The notes beneath the pieces are model-generated. The model did not search any database. It saw only the letters and a program-made list of their open reading frames with translations, and had not been told where the DNA came from. This document shows, piece by piece, positions 52,251 through 61,670 of a stretch of DNA of 64,000 bases; the first letter of the stretch is position 1; each line of letters begins with the position of its first letter. Source of the DNA: JBIOHP01 sp044449065 (lineage in GTDB: Bacteria > Bacteroidota > Ignavibacteria > UBA10030 > SZUA-254); contig JBIOHP010000004.1 in assembly GCA_044449065.1 (NCBI GenBank), positions 161,182 through 225,181 of the forward strand. Reading direction: 5' to 3'. Made by a program: the position numbers and the translations under genes.

Positions 52251-53417
52251 GTGTTGAAACAGCGTAATCATATTGATGTTGCATTAATGATAGCCGTTCT
52301 CATTCTCATGTTTATGAGTTTGGGGATTGTGTACAGCGCGTCGTCTTCATGGGCGTTGGAAAAATACGGCGAGAGCGAACGAATGCTCCTGAGCCACGCC
52401 ATTAAGGTCGTCCTTGGCATCATGATGCTCTTTATCGGGATGATGATCGATTATCATATGATAAAGCGTTATACAAAAATAGCGCTCGTTGTCGGTGTAA
52501 CGCTGCTTGCGGTTACCCTCGTCATGGGGGGTGAAGCAAAAGGCGCTACGCGATGGCTTCGTTTCGCAAGTTTAGGATTTCAGCCATCCGAATTTGCGAA
52601 ATATGCGCTCCTGTTTCATCTCTGCACGCTCATTGCGATGAAAAAGAGTCTCGTGCGCGATTTGAAACACGGATTTCTTCCCATGGTGGCATGGATTGCT
52701 ATTGTTACCGTGCTGGTGATGAAGCAACCCAACTTCAGCATGGGGGCGATGATTTTCTTCCTCAGCCTGATGGTGCTTTTTATGGGAGGAGTAAAACTTT
52801 CTCATGTTGCGATGCTATTCGCTATCGTCGTTCCGCTGCTGGCGATTTATATGTTGAGCGCGGAATACCGACGCGTGAGGGTAATGTCGTATATCAGCGG
52901 CAATGCAACGGCTGCCCAGCATAACTATCAACTGTGGCAGGGAATTCTTGGTTTTGGTAACGGCGGGATTTTCGGCGTAGGTTTGGGTGAAAGCAAGCAG
53001 CGCGATTTATTTCTCCCGGAATCGTACGGTGATTTTGTTTTTTCCATCGTCGGTGAAGAATATGGCTTACTCGGCACAATGTCCATCATGTTGTTGTTTT
53101 TATTTATCATGCTGCGGGGTTTCCGGATCGCCAGACATGCCGAAGACGGATTCGGAAGAAACCTCGCCATCACGATCACGATGGCGATTACGCTCTATGC
53201 GCTGGTGAATGCCAGCGTTACGCTTGGAGTGGTGCCCACCACCGGATTGCCGATGCCTTTCGTGAGCTATGGGGGATCATCGATGGTTTTTTCGGCGTTT
53301 GTTCTTGGCGTGTTGTTGAATATATCTTCACAGACGGAGCTGTATCCGCGCGTTGTACAGGTCCCTGTTGTCGGGGAAGTGAGCGCCGATGGCTCCGCTG
53401 TCGGGAAAGTGTATTAA
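52251..53417 (+). CDS. ftsW: Septal peptidoglycan glycosyltransferase FtsW
   Basis: SEDS-family membrane protein of 388 residues with about 10 helices that polymerises glycan strands at the septum with FtsI. LGIVYSAS, GGEAKGATRWL, LGFQPSEFAKYALL, GNGGIFGVGLGESKQR, LPESYGDFVFSIVGEEYG, and GLPMPFVSYGGSSM are diagnostic. The start is GTG (an adjacent TTG is possible). It lies between murD and murG as in many dcw clusters. Confidence 0.96.
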   Translation: MLKQRNHIDVALMIAVLILMFMSLGIVYSASSSWALEKYGESERMLLSHAIKVVLGIMMLFIGMMIDYHMIKRYTKIALVVGVTLLAVTLVMGGEAKGATRWLRFASLGFQPSEFAKYALLFHLCTLIAMKKSLVRDLKHGFLPMVAWIAIVTVLVMKQPNFSMGAMIFFLSLMVLFMGGVKLSHVAMLFAIVVPLLAIYMLSAEYRRVRVMSYISGNATAAQHNYQLWQGILGFGNGGIFGVGLGESKQRDLFLPESYGDFVFSIVGEEYGLLGTMSIMLLFLFIMLRGFRIARHAEDGFGRNLAITITMAITLYALVNASVTLGVVPTTGLPMPFVSYGGSSMVFSAFVLGVLLNISSQTELYPRVVQVPVVGEVSADGSAVGKVY

Positions 53418-53418
53418 T

Positions 53419-54528
53419 GTGCCCGAAAACAAATTTATATTCGCCGGCGGCGGAACAGGCGGACATCTGTTCCCTGCCATCGCCATCGCGGATGAACTTA
53501 AAAAGCGTATACCAGACGCGCGGATTCTCTTTATTGGGAACAAAAACAAAATTGAAGCGACCGTTGTGCCCCAGTGCGGTTATGAATTTGAGGCGATATG
53601 GATCAGCGGTTTGCAGCGAAAGAAAATCATTGCGAATATTTTATTGCCGTTTAAACTTTTTATCTCTGTAATGCAGTCGTTAGCTATTATAAAAAGATAT
53701 GAGCCCTTAGCGGTCATCGGAACCGGCGGGTATGTGGCGGGACCCGTCGTCTACGCCGCGAGTATGCTCGGAAAACAGACGCTCATACAGGATCAGAATA
53801 GTATTCCGGGGATTACAACCCGTTTCCTTGGAAAAAAAGTCAACGAAGTGCACCTCACATTCGATGCGGCGAGGAAGTATTTACGACGGACAGATAATGT
53901 TTTCATCAGCGGAAACCCAACGCGGGGATTGCTGGAAACAAACGATCTCCAGGCCGCGGCGTCCTATTTTGGATTTGAACGCGATGATAAGGCTAAAACG
54001 CTTCTCATCTTCGGCGGTTCTCTCGGTGCAACAAGTATGAATAACGGTGTTCTGGCGATCATCGGCGCGCTATTAGAAAAGAATATTCGAGTGATCTGGC
54101 AGACGGGAAAAAAAGATTTTGAATTGGTGAAAAGCCGTACGGCTTCTTATTCGTCAAAAATGTTATGTATCCGGCAGTTTATCGATCGAATGGATTATGC
54201 GTACGCGGTGAGTTCGCTGGTCGTGTGCCGCGCCGGCGCATCAACTATCGCCGAGCTGACACGCCTCGGAAAACCGGCGATTCTGATACCGTATCCCTTC
54301 GCCGCGGCAAACCATCAGGTGGAAAATGCGCGGGTATTGGGGGCTTCAGGCGCAGCGAATATTGTTCTCGATCATGAAATTCAGGAAAAATTATTAACAA
54401 CGGTAACTCGATTAATCAACGATGACGCTGCGTTGCGTTCGATAGGACAAAAGTGCAAAATGCTCGGCAAGCCCGACGCGGCAGGAGTTATTGTCGATCA
54501 TATTCTCACAATGGTAAAACGGATGTAA
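53419..54528 (+). CDS. murG: Lipid II synthase MurG
   Basis: Peripheral membrane GT-B glycosyltransferase adding GlcNAc to lipid I to make lipid II. FAGGGTGGHLFPAIAIADEL at the N-terminus, GTGGYVAGPVVYAAS, QDQNSIPGITTR, and the donor-site motif CRAGASTIAELTRLGKP with PYPFAAANHQ are clear. The GTG at 53419, just after the ftsW stop, gives the usual short N-terminus. An ATG at 53389, overlapping ftsW, is the alternative and adds ten residues. Confidence 0.95.
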   Translation: MPENKFIFAGGGTGGHLFPAIAIADELKKRIPDARILFIGNKNKIEATVVPQCGYEFEAIWISGLQRKKIIANILLPFKLFISVMQSLAIIKRYEPLAVIGTGGYVAGPVVYAASMLGKQTLIQDQNSIPGITTRFLGKKVNEVHLTFDAARKYLRRTDNVFISGNPTRGLLETNDLQAAASYFGFERDDKAKTLLIFGGSLGATSMNNGVLAIIGALLEKNIRVIWQTGKKDFELVKSRTASYSSKMLCIRQFIDRMDYAYAVSSLVVCRAGASTIAELTRLGKPAILIPYPFAAANHQVENARVLGASGAANIVLDHEIQEKLLTTVTRLINDDAALRSIGQKCKMLGKPDAAGVIVDHILTMVKRM

Positions 54529-54534
54529 CGATTA

Positions 54535-55077
54535 ATGACTGATCATCAGCAGACAAACGGTCGTTCGGTATTTCGTTACAAGCTGGATTTCTATTACCAG
54601 CAAACACTGATGTATTTGATTTTCCTGATGGTATACTGGGGTCTCCGCGGGACGATACGATGGGAACGCTTGCCATCGCTTAACGCAGACCCGGTATTGT
54701 ACATTATAATTTTTTTCGTCCTGCTCTCGAGCATCGTGCTGGCATTGAACATGATCCGCGAGCGTAAGCTCATCATCACCGGTGAAAGCTTGATTTTTCA
54801 TCAGAAATATCATGAGCGGATCATCCTCCTCGCCGATATCGAGTGGATGTATATCGGCAGGGAGAGATTGGTGCAAACGGCGGGACGATCCCAGGTGATC
54901 GTGTTTAAGATAAAGGACAGGAGAAGATTATTCCGGATCCGCATCGGCAGGTACGAGCGTGACGCTGAATTGCTCGAAGCCATGGAACAAATTGCCGAAC
55001 GCGTTCCCAAAATCGACAAACCTTCTTTGAAGTCCAGGATGTCGCAGATGGCAAAACAAAGTCTTAGAAAGGATTAG
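54535..55077 (+). CDS. Hypothetical membrane protein with PH-like soluble domain
   Basis: Protein of 180 residues not recognised by name. Two adjacent membrane helices (about 24-42 and 53-75) are followed by a beta-rich domain of about 70 residues (KLIITGESLIFHQKYHERIILLADIEWMYIG, a pattern like bacterial PH domains; shown here in part) and a basic C-terminal helix (SLKSRMSQMAKQSLRKD). It lies 6 bases after murG and 2 before the TauE-like gene, so it is firmly inside the dcw operon. A role in envelope assembly is inferred from location only. Confidence 0.6.
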   Translation: MTDHQQTNGRSVFRYKLDFYYQQTLMYLIFLMVYWGLRGTIRWERLPSLNADPVLYIIIFFVLLSSIVLALNMIRERKLIITGESLIFHQKYHERIILLADIEWMYIGRERLVQTAGRSQVIVFKIKDRRRLFRIRIGRYERDAELLEAMEQIAERVPKIDKPSLKSRMSQMAKQSLRKD

Positions 55078-55079
55078 GT

Positions 55080-55442
55080 ATGATTGAAGTTCTCGAATAT
55101 ATCGCTCTCGGGCTTGTTGGCGGAACGTTAAGCGGAATTCTCGGAATCGGCGGAGCCGTTCTCCTGATTCCGGCATTAGTGTACTTTTTTGGTTTTGAGC
55201 AGCATACTGCCCAGGGAACCACGCTCGCAATGATGATTCCCCCCATCGGTTTGCTGGCGATGCTGGAATATTATAAAGCAGGATACGTGAACATCAAAGT
55301 TGCGGCGATTATGGTTGTTGGTATGTTCATCGGCGGATATTTCGGGGCAATCATTGCCACCCACATTCCCGCGGCAACACTGCGGAAAATCTTTGGCGTG
55401 CTCTTGTTAGTCGTCGGATTCAAAATGATTATGGGTAAGTGA
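55080..55442 (+). CDS. Half-size TauE/SafE-family membrane protein
   Basis: Protein of 120 residues with about four membrane helices. GLVGGTLSGILGIGGAVLLIPAL is the N-terminal repeat signature of TauE/SafE anion exporters (first 20 residues of it are enough), with GTTLAMMIPP and GGYFGAIIATHIP following. Normal family members have two such repeats and about 250 residues; this one has one and would need to dimerise. It overlaps no gene but is 2 bases after the PH-like gene and 20 before murC. The substrate is unknown. Confidence 0.75.
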   Translation: MIEVLEYIALGLVGGTLSGILGIGGAVLLIPALVYFFGFEQHTAQGTTLAMMIPPIGLLAMLEYYKAGYVNIKVAAIMVVGMFIGGYFGAIIATHIPAATLRKIFGVLLLVVGFKMIMGK

Positions 55443-55462
55443 CGGTTTAATGTTCAAAGGAT

Positions 55463-56851
55463 ATGTTCAGTTCAATTAAAAAAATACATTTTACCGGAAT
55501 CGGCGGAATCGGCATGAGCGGGATCGCCGAAATCCTCATGAACGAGGGTTTTAAAATCAGCGGTTCCGATAAATCGTTGAACGAGGTGACCGACCGGCTC
55601 CGTTCGCTCGGAGCGGAGATTCATGAGGGGCACCGCGCGGAAAATATCGGCAAAGATATCGATGTGCTGGTCTATTCTTCCGCAGTGCCGTTGGACAACC
55701 CCGAGATCGTAGAATGTAAGCGCAGGAATATACCGATCATTCGCCGCGCAGAGATGCTTGCCGAAGTGATGCGGCTGAAATATGGTGTGGGCATCGCGGG
55801 CACTCATGGAAAAACAACCACCACCTCGATGATCAGCTTGATCATGATCGAAGGCGCGCTTGATCCAACGGTCATTGTCGGCGGCAAGTTAAGCGGACTC
55901 GGCGGCACGAACGCCCGCCTCGGTAAAGGCGAGTTTATTGTTGTGGAAGCAGATGAATTCGACAGGTCCTTCTTATCGCTCACACCGACGATTGCTGTTT
56001 TGACAACTTTGGAAACCGATCACCTCGATTGTTACCGCGACCTGGAAGATATAAAAGGGGCATTTGTTCAGTTTGCAAGCAAAGTGCCGTTTTATGGTTT
56101 TGTTGTCCTTTGCCTTGATGAACCGGCATTGCAGGACATCATGCCCCTGCTCAATAATAAGAGAATACTAACATACGGGTTTAACCCCCAGGCGGATATT
56201 CAGGCGGTGGATATTCAACATAACGAAGGGACGACACGTTTTACCCTTATCCGTAATGGAAAAGAATTGGGACAGGTGGAAATTCAACTCCCCGGGAAAC
56301 ACAACGTAGAAAATGCCCTTGCAGCTTTGACAGTAGGGATCGAGCTCGGCATCTCGTTTGACGTTGTGAAGAGAGGAATCCAAAAATTTACCGGCGTGTA
56401 CCGGCGATGGGAAAAAAAGGGCGAAGCCAACGGCATTGTCGTTTTTGATGATTATGCCCATCATCCCACCGAGTGTAAAGCGACGCTCGCCGGCGCGAAA
56501 GCCGGATGGCGTAAAAGGGTGGTTTGTGTATTTCAACCGCATCTCTTTTCGCGAACAAGAGATTTCTATGAAGAGTTCGGAAAAGCGTTCCTGCTCTCGG
56601 ATGTGCTCGTCGTTACCGACGTCTATCCGGCGCGGGAAGAACCGATTCAGGGCGTCACCGGCGAATTAATTACCGACGCAGCAAAATCATTCGGACACAA
56701 AGAAGTGTATTATGTTTCTCAAAAAAAAGATTTGCCGCAATTTCTCATGAAGATCGCCCGCAACGGCGATATGATCATAACCATGGGCGCGGGCGATATC
56801 ACAAAGTATGGCGAAGAGTTTCTCAAACTGCTGACGTCAGGCAGAAAGTAA
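55463..56851 (+). CDS. murC: UDP-MurNAc--L-alanine ligase (MurC)
   Basis: Mur ligase of 462 residues that adds the first stem residue. FTGIGGIGMSGIAEIL (N-domain), GTHGKTTTTSMIS (ATP loop), EADEFDRSFLSL, DDYAHHPTE, and QPHLFSRTRDF are characteristic, the last for the MurC/Mpl group. The length and absence of Mpl features favour MurC. It is followed by murB. Confidence 0.96.
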   Translation: MFSSIKKIHFTGIGGIGMSGIAEILMNEGFKISGSDKSLNEVTDRLRSLGAEIHEGHRAENIGKDIDVLVYSSAVPLDNPEIVECKRRNIPIIRRAEMLAEVMRLKYGVGIAGTHGKTTTTSMISLIMIEGALDPTVIVGGKLSGLGGTNARLGKGEFIVVEADEFDRSFLSLTPTIAVLTTLETDHLDCYRDLEDIKGAFVQFASKVPFYGFVVLCLDEPALQDIMPLLNNKRILTYGFNPQADIQAVDIQHNEGTTRFTLIRNGKELGQVEIQLPGKHNVENALAALTVGIELGISFDVVKRGIQKFTGVYRRWEKKGEANGIVVFDDYAHHPTECKATLAGAKAGWRKRVVCVFQPHLFSRTRDFYEEFGKAFLLSDVLVVTDVYPAREEPIQGVTGELITDAAKSFGHKEVYYVSQKKDLPQFLMKIARNGDMIITMGAGDITKYGEEFLKLLTSGRK

Positions 56852-56865
56852 TATTTTTGATCGAT

Positions 56866-57786
56866 ATGATTACCGTTGATGAAATAAAAAAATGTTTTCG
56901 TGGAAATTTCTCGTTGAATGAACCGCTCGACAAATTTACTTCGTTCCGTATCGGCGGACCGGCGGATATTTTTCTCGAACCGGTGGATCGCGATGATCTG
57001 AAAGAAATCATCAGGTACCTCCGCGGAAAAAATGTCCCGGTTACTATTATCGGGAACGGTAGTAATTTGTTGATCAGCGACGATGGTGTTCGCGGCGCAG
57101 TCGTCAATCTTGAGCGGGGATTCAACAGCATCTATATGGATGGCGAGTTGGTGGTGGTGGATGCAGGCGTCCGGACAACCAAATTTGTCGATTTCTGCAT
57201 TCTCCAGGGTCGAAAAGGCGTTGAAATGCTCGCGGGTATTCCCGGCACTCTTGGCGGAGCAGTTGTGATGAATGCAGGCGCTTATGATGGAGAAATTTCA
57301 GATTTCCTCTCCGATGTTGAAGTCCTCCGGGGATTGGAGATTGTGAGGATTCCGAAGAAGGATATGGGATTCACCTATCGCCGATCCGCGCTAAAAGGTG
57401 AAATTGTGCTGGGCGCAAGATTTTTACTGCCGGCGGGCGATCCGGGAACATTGATGAAACGAAGGAGAGAGCTCCTGGTGAAACGAAATCAGAGCCAGCC
57501 CCTGAACCTGCCGAATTCCGGAAGCGTGTTTAAAAATCCTGCCGGAACCTTTGCCGGCAAATTGATCGAAGACGCTGGACTGAAAGGCGCTGCAATCGGC
57601 AGGGCGCGTATTTCCGAAAAACATGGCAATTTTATTGTGAATTCCGGCGGCGCGATGGCAAAAGATGTGCTCGAATTAATTCTTCTTGCCAAACGTACCG
57701 TTATGGAACGAACGAAAATCATCCTTGAGCCCGAAGTTAAGTTGATCGGCTTCCCGGAACAGATTTTGAAACAGGTGTATTCATGA
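56866..57786 (+). CDS. murB: UDP-N-acetylenolpyruvoylglucosamine reductase (MurB)
   Basis: FAD enzyme of about 306 residues that completes UDP-MurNAc. TSFRIGGPADIFLEP, the FAD loop GNGSNLLISDDGVRG, GIPGTLGGAVVMNAGAYDGEI, and the catalytic region SGSVFKNPAG with LIEDAGLKG match the type II (Gram-positive-like, shorter) MurB. A TTG at 56857 would extend it by three residues; the ATG is preferred. It overlaps ftsQ by 4 bases. Confidence 0.95.
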   Translation: MITVDEIKKCFRGNFSLNEPLDKFTSFRIGGPADIFLEPVDRDDLKEIIRYLRGKNVPVTIIGNGSNLLISDDGVRGAVVNLERGFNSIYMDGELVVVDAGVRTTKFVDFCILQGRKGVEMLAGIPGTLGGAVVMNAGAYDGEISDFLSDVEVLRGLEIVRIPKKDMGFTYRRSALKGEIVLGARFLLPAGDPGTLMKRRRELLVKRNQSQPLNLPNSGSVFKNPAGTFAGKLIEDAGLKGAAIGRARISEKHGNFIVNSGGAMAKDVLELILLAKRTVMERTKIILEPEVKLIGFPEQILKQVYS

Positions 57787-58592
57787 TACTGAAAGAACAG
57801 ATGACCAGCCCATCGGGGCGGGAATCAAAGTCATCGCGGTGGGGATTCCTTGTGCTGATTCCGCTCGCGTTATTCATCGTGCTGTTGTTCATTTTTGCGG
57901 TGAAGTGGAAAGACTCGCTCATCATACAAAAAGTCCAGGTTGAGGGCGCGAGAATACTCGCGGCAAAAGATGTGGTAAATTTTACGGATATAAAGCCGCA
58001 AACCGCGATGTACGGAGTCGATCTTTTCGAAGCCGAGCAGCGGCTTCTGGAACAGCCGATGATTAAATCTGTCACTATCACAAGGTTGTTGGTCGATGCG
58101 CTGCGGGTTGTCATCCAGGAACGGGAACCGGTAGCATCGCTCGGCGGGAATGCTCTGCGATATATTGACGCCGATGGCGTCCTGCTGCCCCACCAGCAAA
58201 CTGAGGTGCAGTTTGATTTGCCGTTGATCACCGGTGTGGGCGGTCTTGATACGGCAGTGTACGGAAAGAAGATCAACAACCCCGAAATAACTTCTGCATT
58301 GGAGGTTATCCACGCAAGTGAAGAAACCGGATTTAATCGTTCGATCTCAGAAGTGAATATGAATAAAGGCGGCGACATCGTTATTTATTCTGCCGAAACC
58401 GGTATCCCGATCATTCTCGGCAGAGGTGATATGCTAAAAAAGATGGTGATGGTACAGACGTTCTGGAATAATTTTATGAAAAGCGATTCTCTTGGTTCCG
58501 TTAAATATGTCGATGCTCGATTTGAAGGTCAGGTTGTATTGAAGCACAATGAAAAAGTGATATTGCCTCCTCCATCGAAAAAGAATATGTAA
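57783..58592 (+). CDS. ftsQ: Cell division protein FtsQ/DivIB
   Basis: Bitopic division protein of 269 residues: short cytoplasmic part, membrane helix at about 23-42 (GFLVLIPLALFIVLLFIF), POTRA domain (IIQKVQVEGARILAAKDVVNF), then a beta domain (REPVASLGGNALRYIDADGVLL). It links the early and late divisome and binds FtsL/FtsB. Identification rests on domain order and position between murB and ftsA. Confidence 0.92.
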   Translation: MILKEQMTSPSGRESKSSRWGFLVLIPLALFIVLLFIFAVKWKDSLIIQKVQVEGARILAAKDVVNFTDIKPQTAMYGVDLFEAEQRLLEQPMIKSVTITRLLVDALRVVIQEREPVASLGGNALRYIDADGVLLPHQQTEVQFDLPLITGVGGLDTAVYGKKINNPEITSALEVIHASEETGFNRSISEVNMNKGGDIVIYSAETGIPIILGRGDMLKKMVMVQTFWNNFMKSDSLGSVKYVDARFEGQVVLKHNEKVILPPPSKKNM

Positions 58593-58617
58593 TTAGTTGG
58601 TTTGAAAGGATCTATGC

Positions 58618-59856
58618 ATGGAAAATGAAATAATCGTCGGTCTGGATATCGGGACGACAAAGGTGTGCGCAGTCGTCGCTGCAGTCGATGAGAGCGGTAA
58701 GTTTAATATACTCGGTATCGGCAAAAGTCCCTCCGATGGATTGACGCGCGGCGTGGTGACCCATATCGATAAGACGGTGCGTTCCATCCAAACGGCAATT
58801 GCAGAAGCGGAATCTCGTTCGGGAATTAAAATTCAATCCGTGATCGTGGGAATAGCGGGAGACCATATTCAAAGTTTCCAGAGCCGCGGCGTCATCGCAA
58901 TCAGCAGTTCGGAAAACGAAATCACCCAGGCGGATGTGAACCGGTTGATCGAAGATACGAAGCGCGTCGCACTGCCCTCCGACCGAAAGATCATTCATGT
59001 GATTCCGCAGGAGTTCATTATCGACGGACAGGATGGGGTGTATGATCCGGTGGGAATGTCCGGCGTGCGGCTCGAAGCGAATGTGCACATCATCACCGGG
59101 CTGGTTACCGCCGCGCAAAATATATATAAATGCGTCCAGCGGGCTAACCTTCATATTCGCGATATGGTGCTCGAACCTCTCGCTTCCAGTTACGCCGTGC
59201 TCGATGAAGAGGAAAAGGAAGTCGGTATCGCTCTGCTCGACGTCGGTGGCGGAACAACCGACCTGGCGGTTTTTGAAGATCATACGATCCGGCATACCGC
59301 CGTGATTCCTATCGCCGGAAACCAGGTAACCAACGACATCCGGAAAGGCCTGGGTATCCTTACCGATCAGGCGGAACGGCTCAAATGCCAGCATGGATTT
59401 GCCTACGTCCCGAGCGTTGTCGACGACGAGCCGTTAACGATTCCGGGTATCGGCGGCAGGCCTCCGCTGGAAGTCGATAAAAAATTATTAGCCCAGATCA
59501 TTCAACCGAGGATGGAAGAAATATTTGAGATAGCCGCGATGGAGATCAAACGTTCCGGCTATTCGCGGCATCTTTCGGCGGGCGTGGTTCTTACCGGTGG
59601 CGGGTCGCTGATTAAAGGCGCCTCCGAGCTTGCGCGCGACGTGCTGGGTATGCCCGTGAAGTTAGGAATTCCGTCCGGCTTCAGCGCCGGATTAGTGCGG
59701 GAAATCGAAAATCCCATCTATGCGACCTGCGTCGGATTGGTGCTGCATGGGTTCCGGAATAAGGAAGCGATGCAGTTGAATTTCAACAACGGCAAAAAGG
59801 ATGGATCGGTGAAAAATATTTTCGGTAAAATGAAAAGCTGGTTTGATGAATTGTAA
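58618..59856 (+). CDS. ftsA: Cell division protein FtsA
   Basis: Actin-like ATPase of 412 residues that anchors FtsZ to the membrane. VGLDIGTTKVCAVVA (phosphate 1), LLDVGGGTTDLAVF (phosphate 2), and VLTGGGSLIKGASELARDVLG (adenosine) are the actin-fold motifs. The C-terminal KNIFGKMKSWFDEL is the amphipathic membrane-targeting helix. A GAAAGGA ribosome-binding site precedes the ATG. Confidence 0.97.
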   Translation: MENEIIVGLDIGTTKVCAVVAAVDESGKFNILGIGKSPSDGLTRGVVTHIDKTVRSIQTAIAEAESRSGIKIQSVIVGIAGDHIQSFQSRGVIAISSSENEITQADVNRLIEDTKRVALPSDRKIIHVIPQEFIIDGQDGVYDPVGMSGVRLEANVHIITGLVTAAQNIYKCVQRANLHIRDMVLEPLASSYAVLDEEEKEVGIALLDVGGGTTDLAVFEDHTIRHTAVIPIAGNQVTNDIRKGLGILTDQAERLKCQHGFAYVPSVVDDEPLTIPGIGGRPPLEVDKKLLAQIIQPRMEEIFEIAAMEIKRSGYSRHLSAGVVLTGGGSLIKGASELARDVLGMPVKLGIPSGFSAGLVREIENPIYATCVGLVLHGFRNKEAMQLNFNNGKKDGSVKNIFGKMKSWFDEL

Positions 59857-59934
59857 ATTTGTATAAATATTTTTTAAAAAGCATAACTAACTCATAATCC
59901 ACATAACCACATCACTCATATAGGAGGAGCGATA

Positions 59935-61107
59935 GTGATAGAACTAGATAATTACCTCGACCACGGAGCAAAAATCCGCGTAGTAGGGGTTGGCGGTGGC
60001 GGCGGAAACGCTGTCAATAACATGATCAGTAAGGGTCTGCAAGGCGTGGACTTTATAGTGATCAATTGCGATATGCAGGCGCTTGAGAGAAATCAGGCGC
60101 CGAACAAAATACAAATCGGGAAAAATCTCACCCGTGGCTTAGGCGCCGGAGCTGATCCGACAATCGGTCAGCGTTCGGTGGAAGAAGATCGGGAGGAGAT
60201 TGCCCGCGCCCTTGCCGGCAGCGATATGGTGTTCGTAACATCAGGCATGGGTGGCGGCACAGGAACAGGCGGCGCGCCCGCGGTGGCGAATGTCGCTAAA
60301 TCCCTCGGCGCGCTTGTGGTCGGCATCGTTACGCGGCCATTTAATTGCGAGGGTAAAAAACGCATGGCGCAGGCGGATGCAGGCCTTGAAGAGCTGAAAC
60401 GGCAGGTTGATACGCTCATCGTGATACCGAACCAAAAGCTGCTCTCCATTGTCGACCGGAATACGCCGTTGCAGGAAGCGTTCGCAAAAGCGGATGACAT
60501 CCTCTACTGCGCAACCCGCGGCATTTCCGAGATCATCACGGTGCCCGGTCTGGTCAACAGGGATTTCGCCGACGTCCGCACGATCATGCGGGAAATGGGA
60601 GACGCCCTGATGGGTTCGGGCACTTCCAGCGGCGAGAACCGCGCAATCGAAGCGGCGCATGCGGCGATTTCCAGCCCGCTGCTCGAAGGCGTTTCGATCT
60701 CCGGCGCGCAGGGCGTGCTTGTCAACGTGACAGGCGGGCCTTCGATGTCGTTGATTGAATTCGACGAAGCCGTCAACGTTATCAAGGAAGCAGCCGGCGA
60801 CGACGCCAATGTTATCATGGGCGCAGTCATCGATGAAAACCTGGGCGACGAGATGATGGTGACCGTTATCGCGACGGGATTTAACCGGCGGGGCCAGGCA
60901 GCAGTTCGCATAGCGAAACAGGTGCCGAAGGTCCTCGATCATATTCCAACCGGTCTCCATGATCTCCAGCGGCTCGATGAACCGGCGTTCGTGCGAAAAG
61001 GGATTGAGATTCCACTCAATACCTATAGAAACGAAGAACCGGAACCGGTGCCGGCTGAAAACGTCGATATGGATAAACCGGCGTTCCTCAGAAAAATAAT
61101 GGATTGA
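59935..61107 (+). CDS. ftsZ: Cell division GTPase FtsZ
   Basis: Tubulin-like GTPase of 390 residues forming the Z-ring. GVGGGGGNAVNNM, the tubulin signature GGGTGTG at 106-112, and the T7 loop NRDFADV are present. The C-terminal PAFLRKIMD is the conserved tail that binds FtsA. The start is GTG with a strong AGGAGG (59922-59927). The 78-base gap after ftsA allows separate translation control. It is the last gene of the dcw cluster. Confidence 0.98.
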   Translation: MIELDNYLDHGAKIRVVGVGGGGGNAVNNMISKGLQGVDFIVINCDMQALERNQAPNKIQIGKNLTRGLGAGADPTIGQRSVEEDREEIARALAGSDMVFVTSGMGGGTGTGGAPAVANVAKSLGALVVGIVTRPFNCEGKKRMAQADAGLEELKRQVDTLIVIPNQKLLSIVDRNTPLQEAFAKADDILYCATRGISEIITVPGLVNRDFADVRTIMREMGDALMGSGTSSGENRAIEAAHAAISSPLLEGVSISGAQGVLVNVTGGPSMSLIEFDEAVNVIKEAAGDDANVIMGAVIDENLGDEMMVTVIATGFNRRGQAAVRIAKQVPKVLDHIPTGLHDLQRLDEPAFVRKGIEIPLNTYRNEEPEPVPAENVDMDKPAFLRKIMD

Positions 61108-61162
61108 ATTAATAGTTCAGCAATGAATTGAGGGCTGGATTGTCGCCGGGTTTATCTCCCTA

Positions 61163-61186
61163 ATCCCCGTTCGCGGATCGAACGGG
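61163..61186 (+). terminator. Hairpin after ftsZ
   Basis: CCCGTTCG-CGGAT-CGAACGGG, extended by AT(C) and GAT on its sides, 58 bases after the ftsZ stop. It is a stable stem that could protect or end the dcw transcript; only a short AT tail follows. Confidence 0.4.
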
Positions 61187-61320
61187 ATAAACTTAGTTGC
61201 GACATGCTCTTCGGTTTCATGTTGTTTCACTCAGTGTGATCCGCTGAGAGAGTATGACAGAAACGAAGGGTTGCTCGAGTTTTCGAATTAGAGATTCAGC
61301 CAAATAGTTCGTTTCCTCCT

Positions 61321-61403
61321 ACACGACGACATGCCCGTCTGTGTCCCGTCATGCTCTATATATAGAGTATGTGGCGGTACGACGGACGGGCGTGTCGTAC
61401 GGT
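61321..61403. repeat. Long imperfect inverted repeat
   Basis: The arms ACACGACGACATGCCCGTC and GACGGGCGTGTCGT-like sequence (near 61384-61400) pair with a few mismatches around a perfect CTCTATATATAGAG centre at 61354-61367. It would fold into an approximately 80-base hairpin. It may be a small non-autonomous element or structured RNA. Confidence 0.5.
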
Positions 61404-61437
61404 TAAATTTTCAGCGCCATTTCGAATAAATGAACTA

Positions 61438-61457
61438 CCCCGCCGCAAGCAGCGGGG
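61438..61457. repeat. Dispersed hairpin repeat (CCCCGC/GCGGGG)
   Basis: CCCCGCCGCAAGCAGCGGGG, 6-bp stem, flanked by GAACTA and AATTC. I recall similar sequences in many environmental bacterial genomes; there is only one copy in this window. Confidence 0.5.
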
Positions 61458-61670
61458 AATTCAAACCGGAGAGATTAAATTGGTATCCCCTAATATATTT
61501 TTAAGGGCTCGTATTATTGATTTGAAGGAGCCATGGCCTCGCTCTGCTTCAGGCGGCGAGTGTGATGATGAAACTGATTGTGTTCCAACCACCCCATCCC
61601 GTAACAAATGAATGTATTGTGACAGGAAGGGGTAGTCAATGTAACATGCGGATAAGCTCAGCCAAAATTA

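Noticed and set aside
60241..60960. 239-codon open frame antisense to ftsZ
   Set aside because: ftsZ is complete on the other strand and the antisense product is Arg/His/Asp-rich without a recognisable fold.
61369..61611. 80-codon open frame after ftsZ
   Set aside because: It runs across palindromic repeats; NELPRRKQRGI is the translation of a dispersed repeat commonly mis-annotated as protein.
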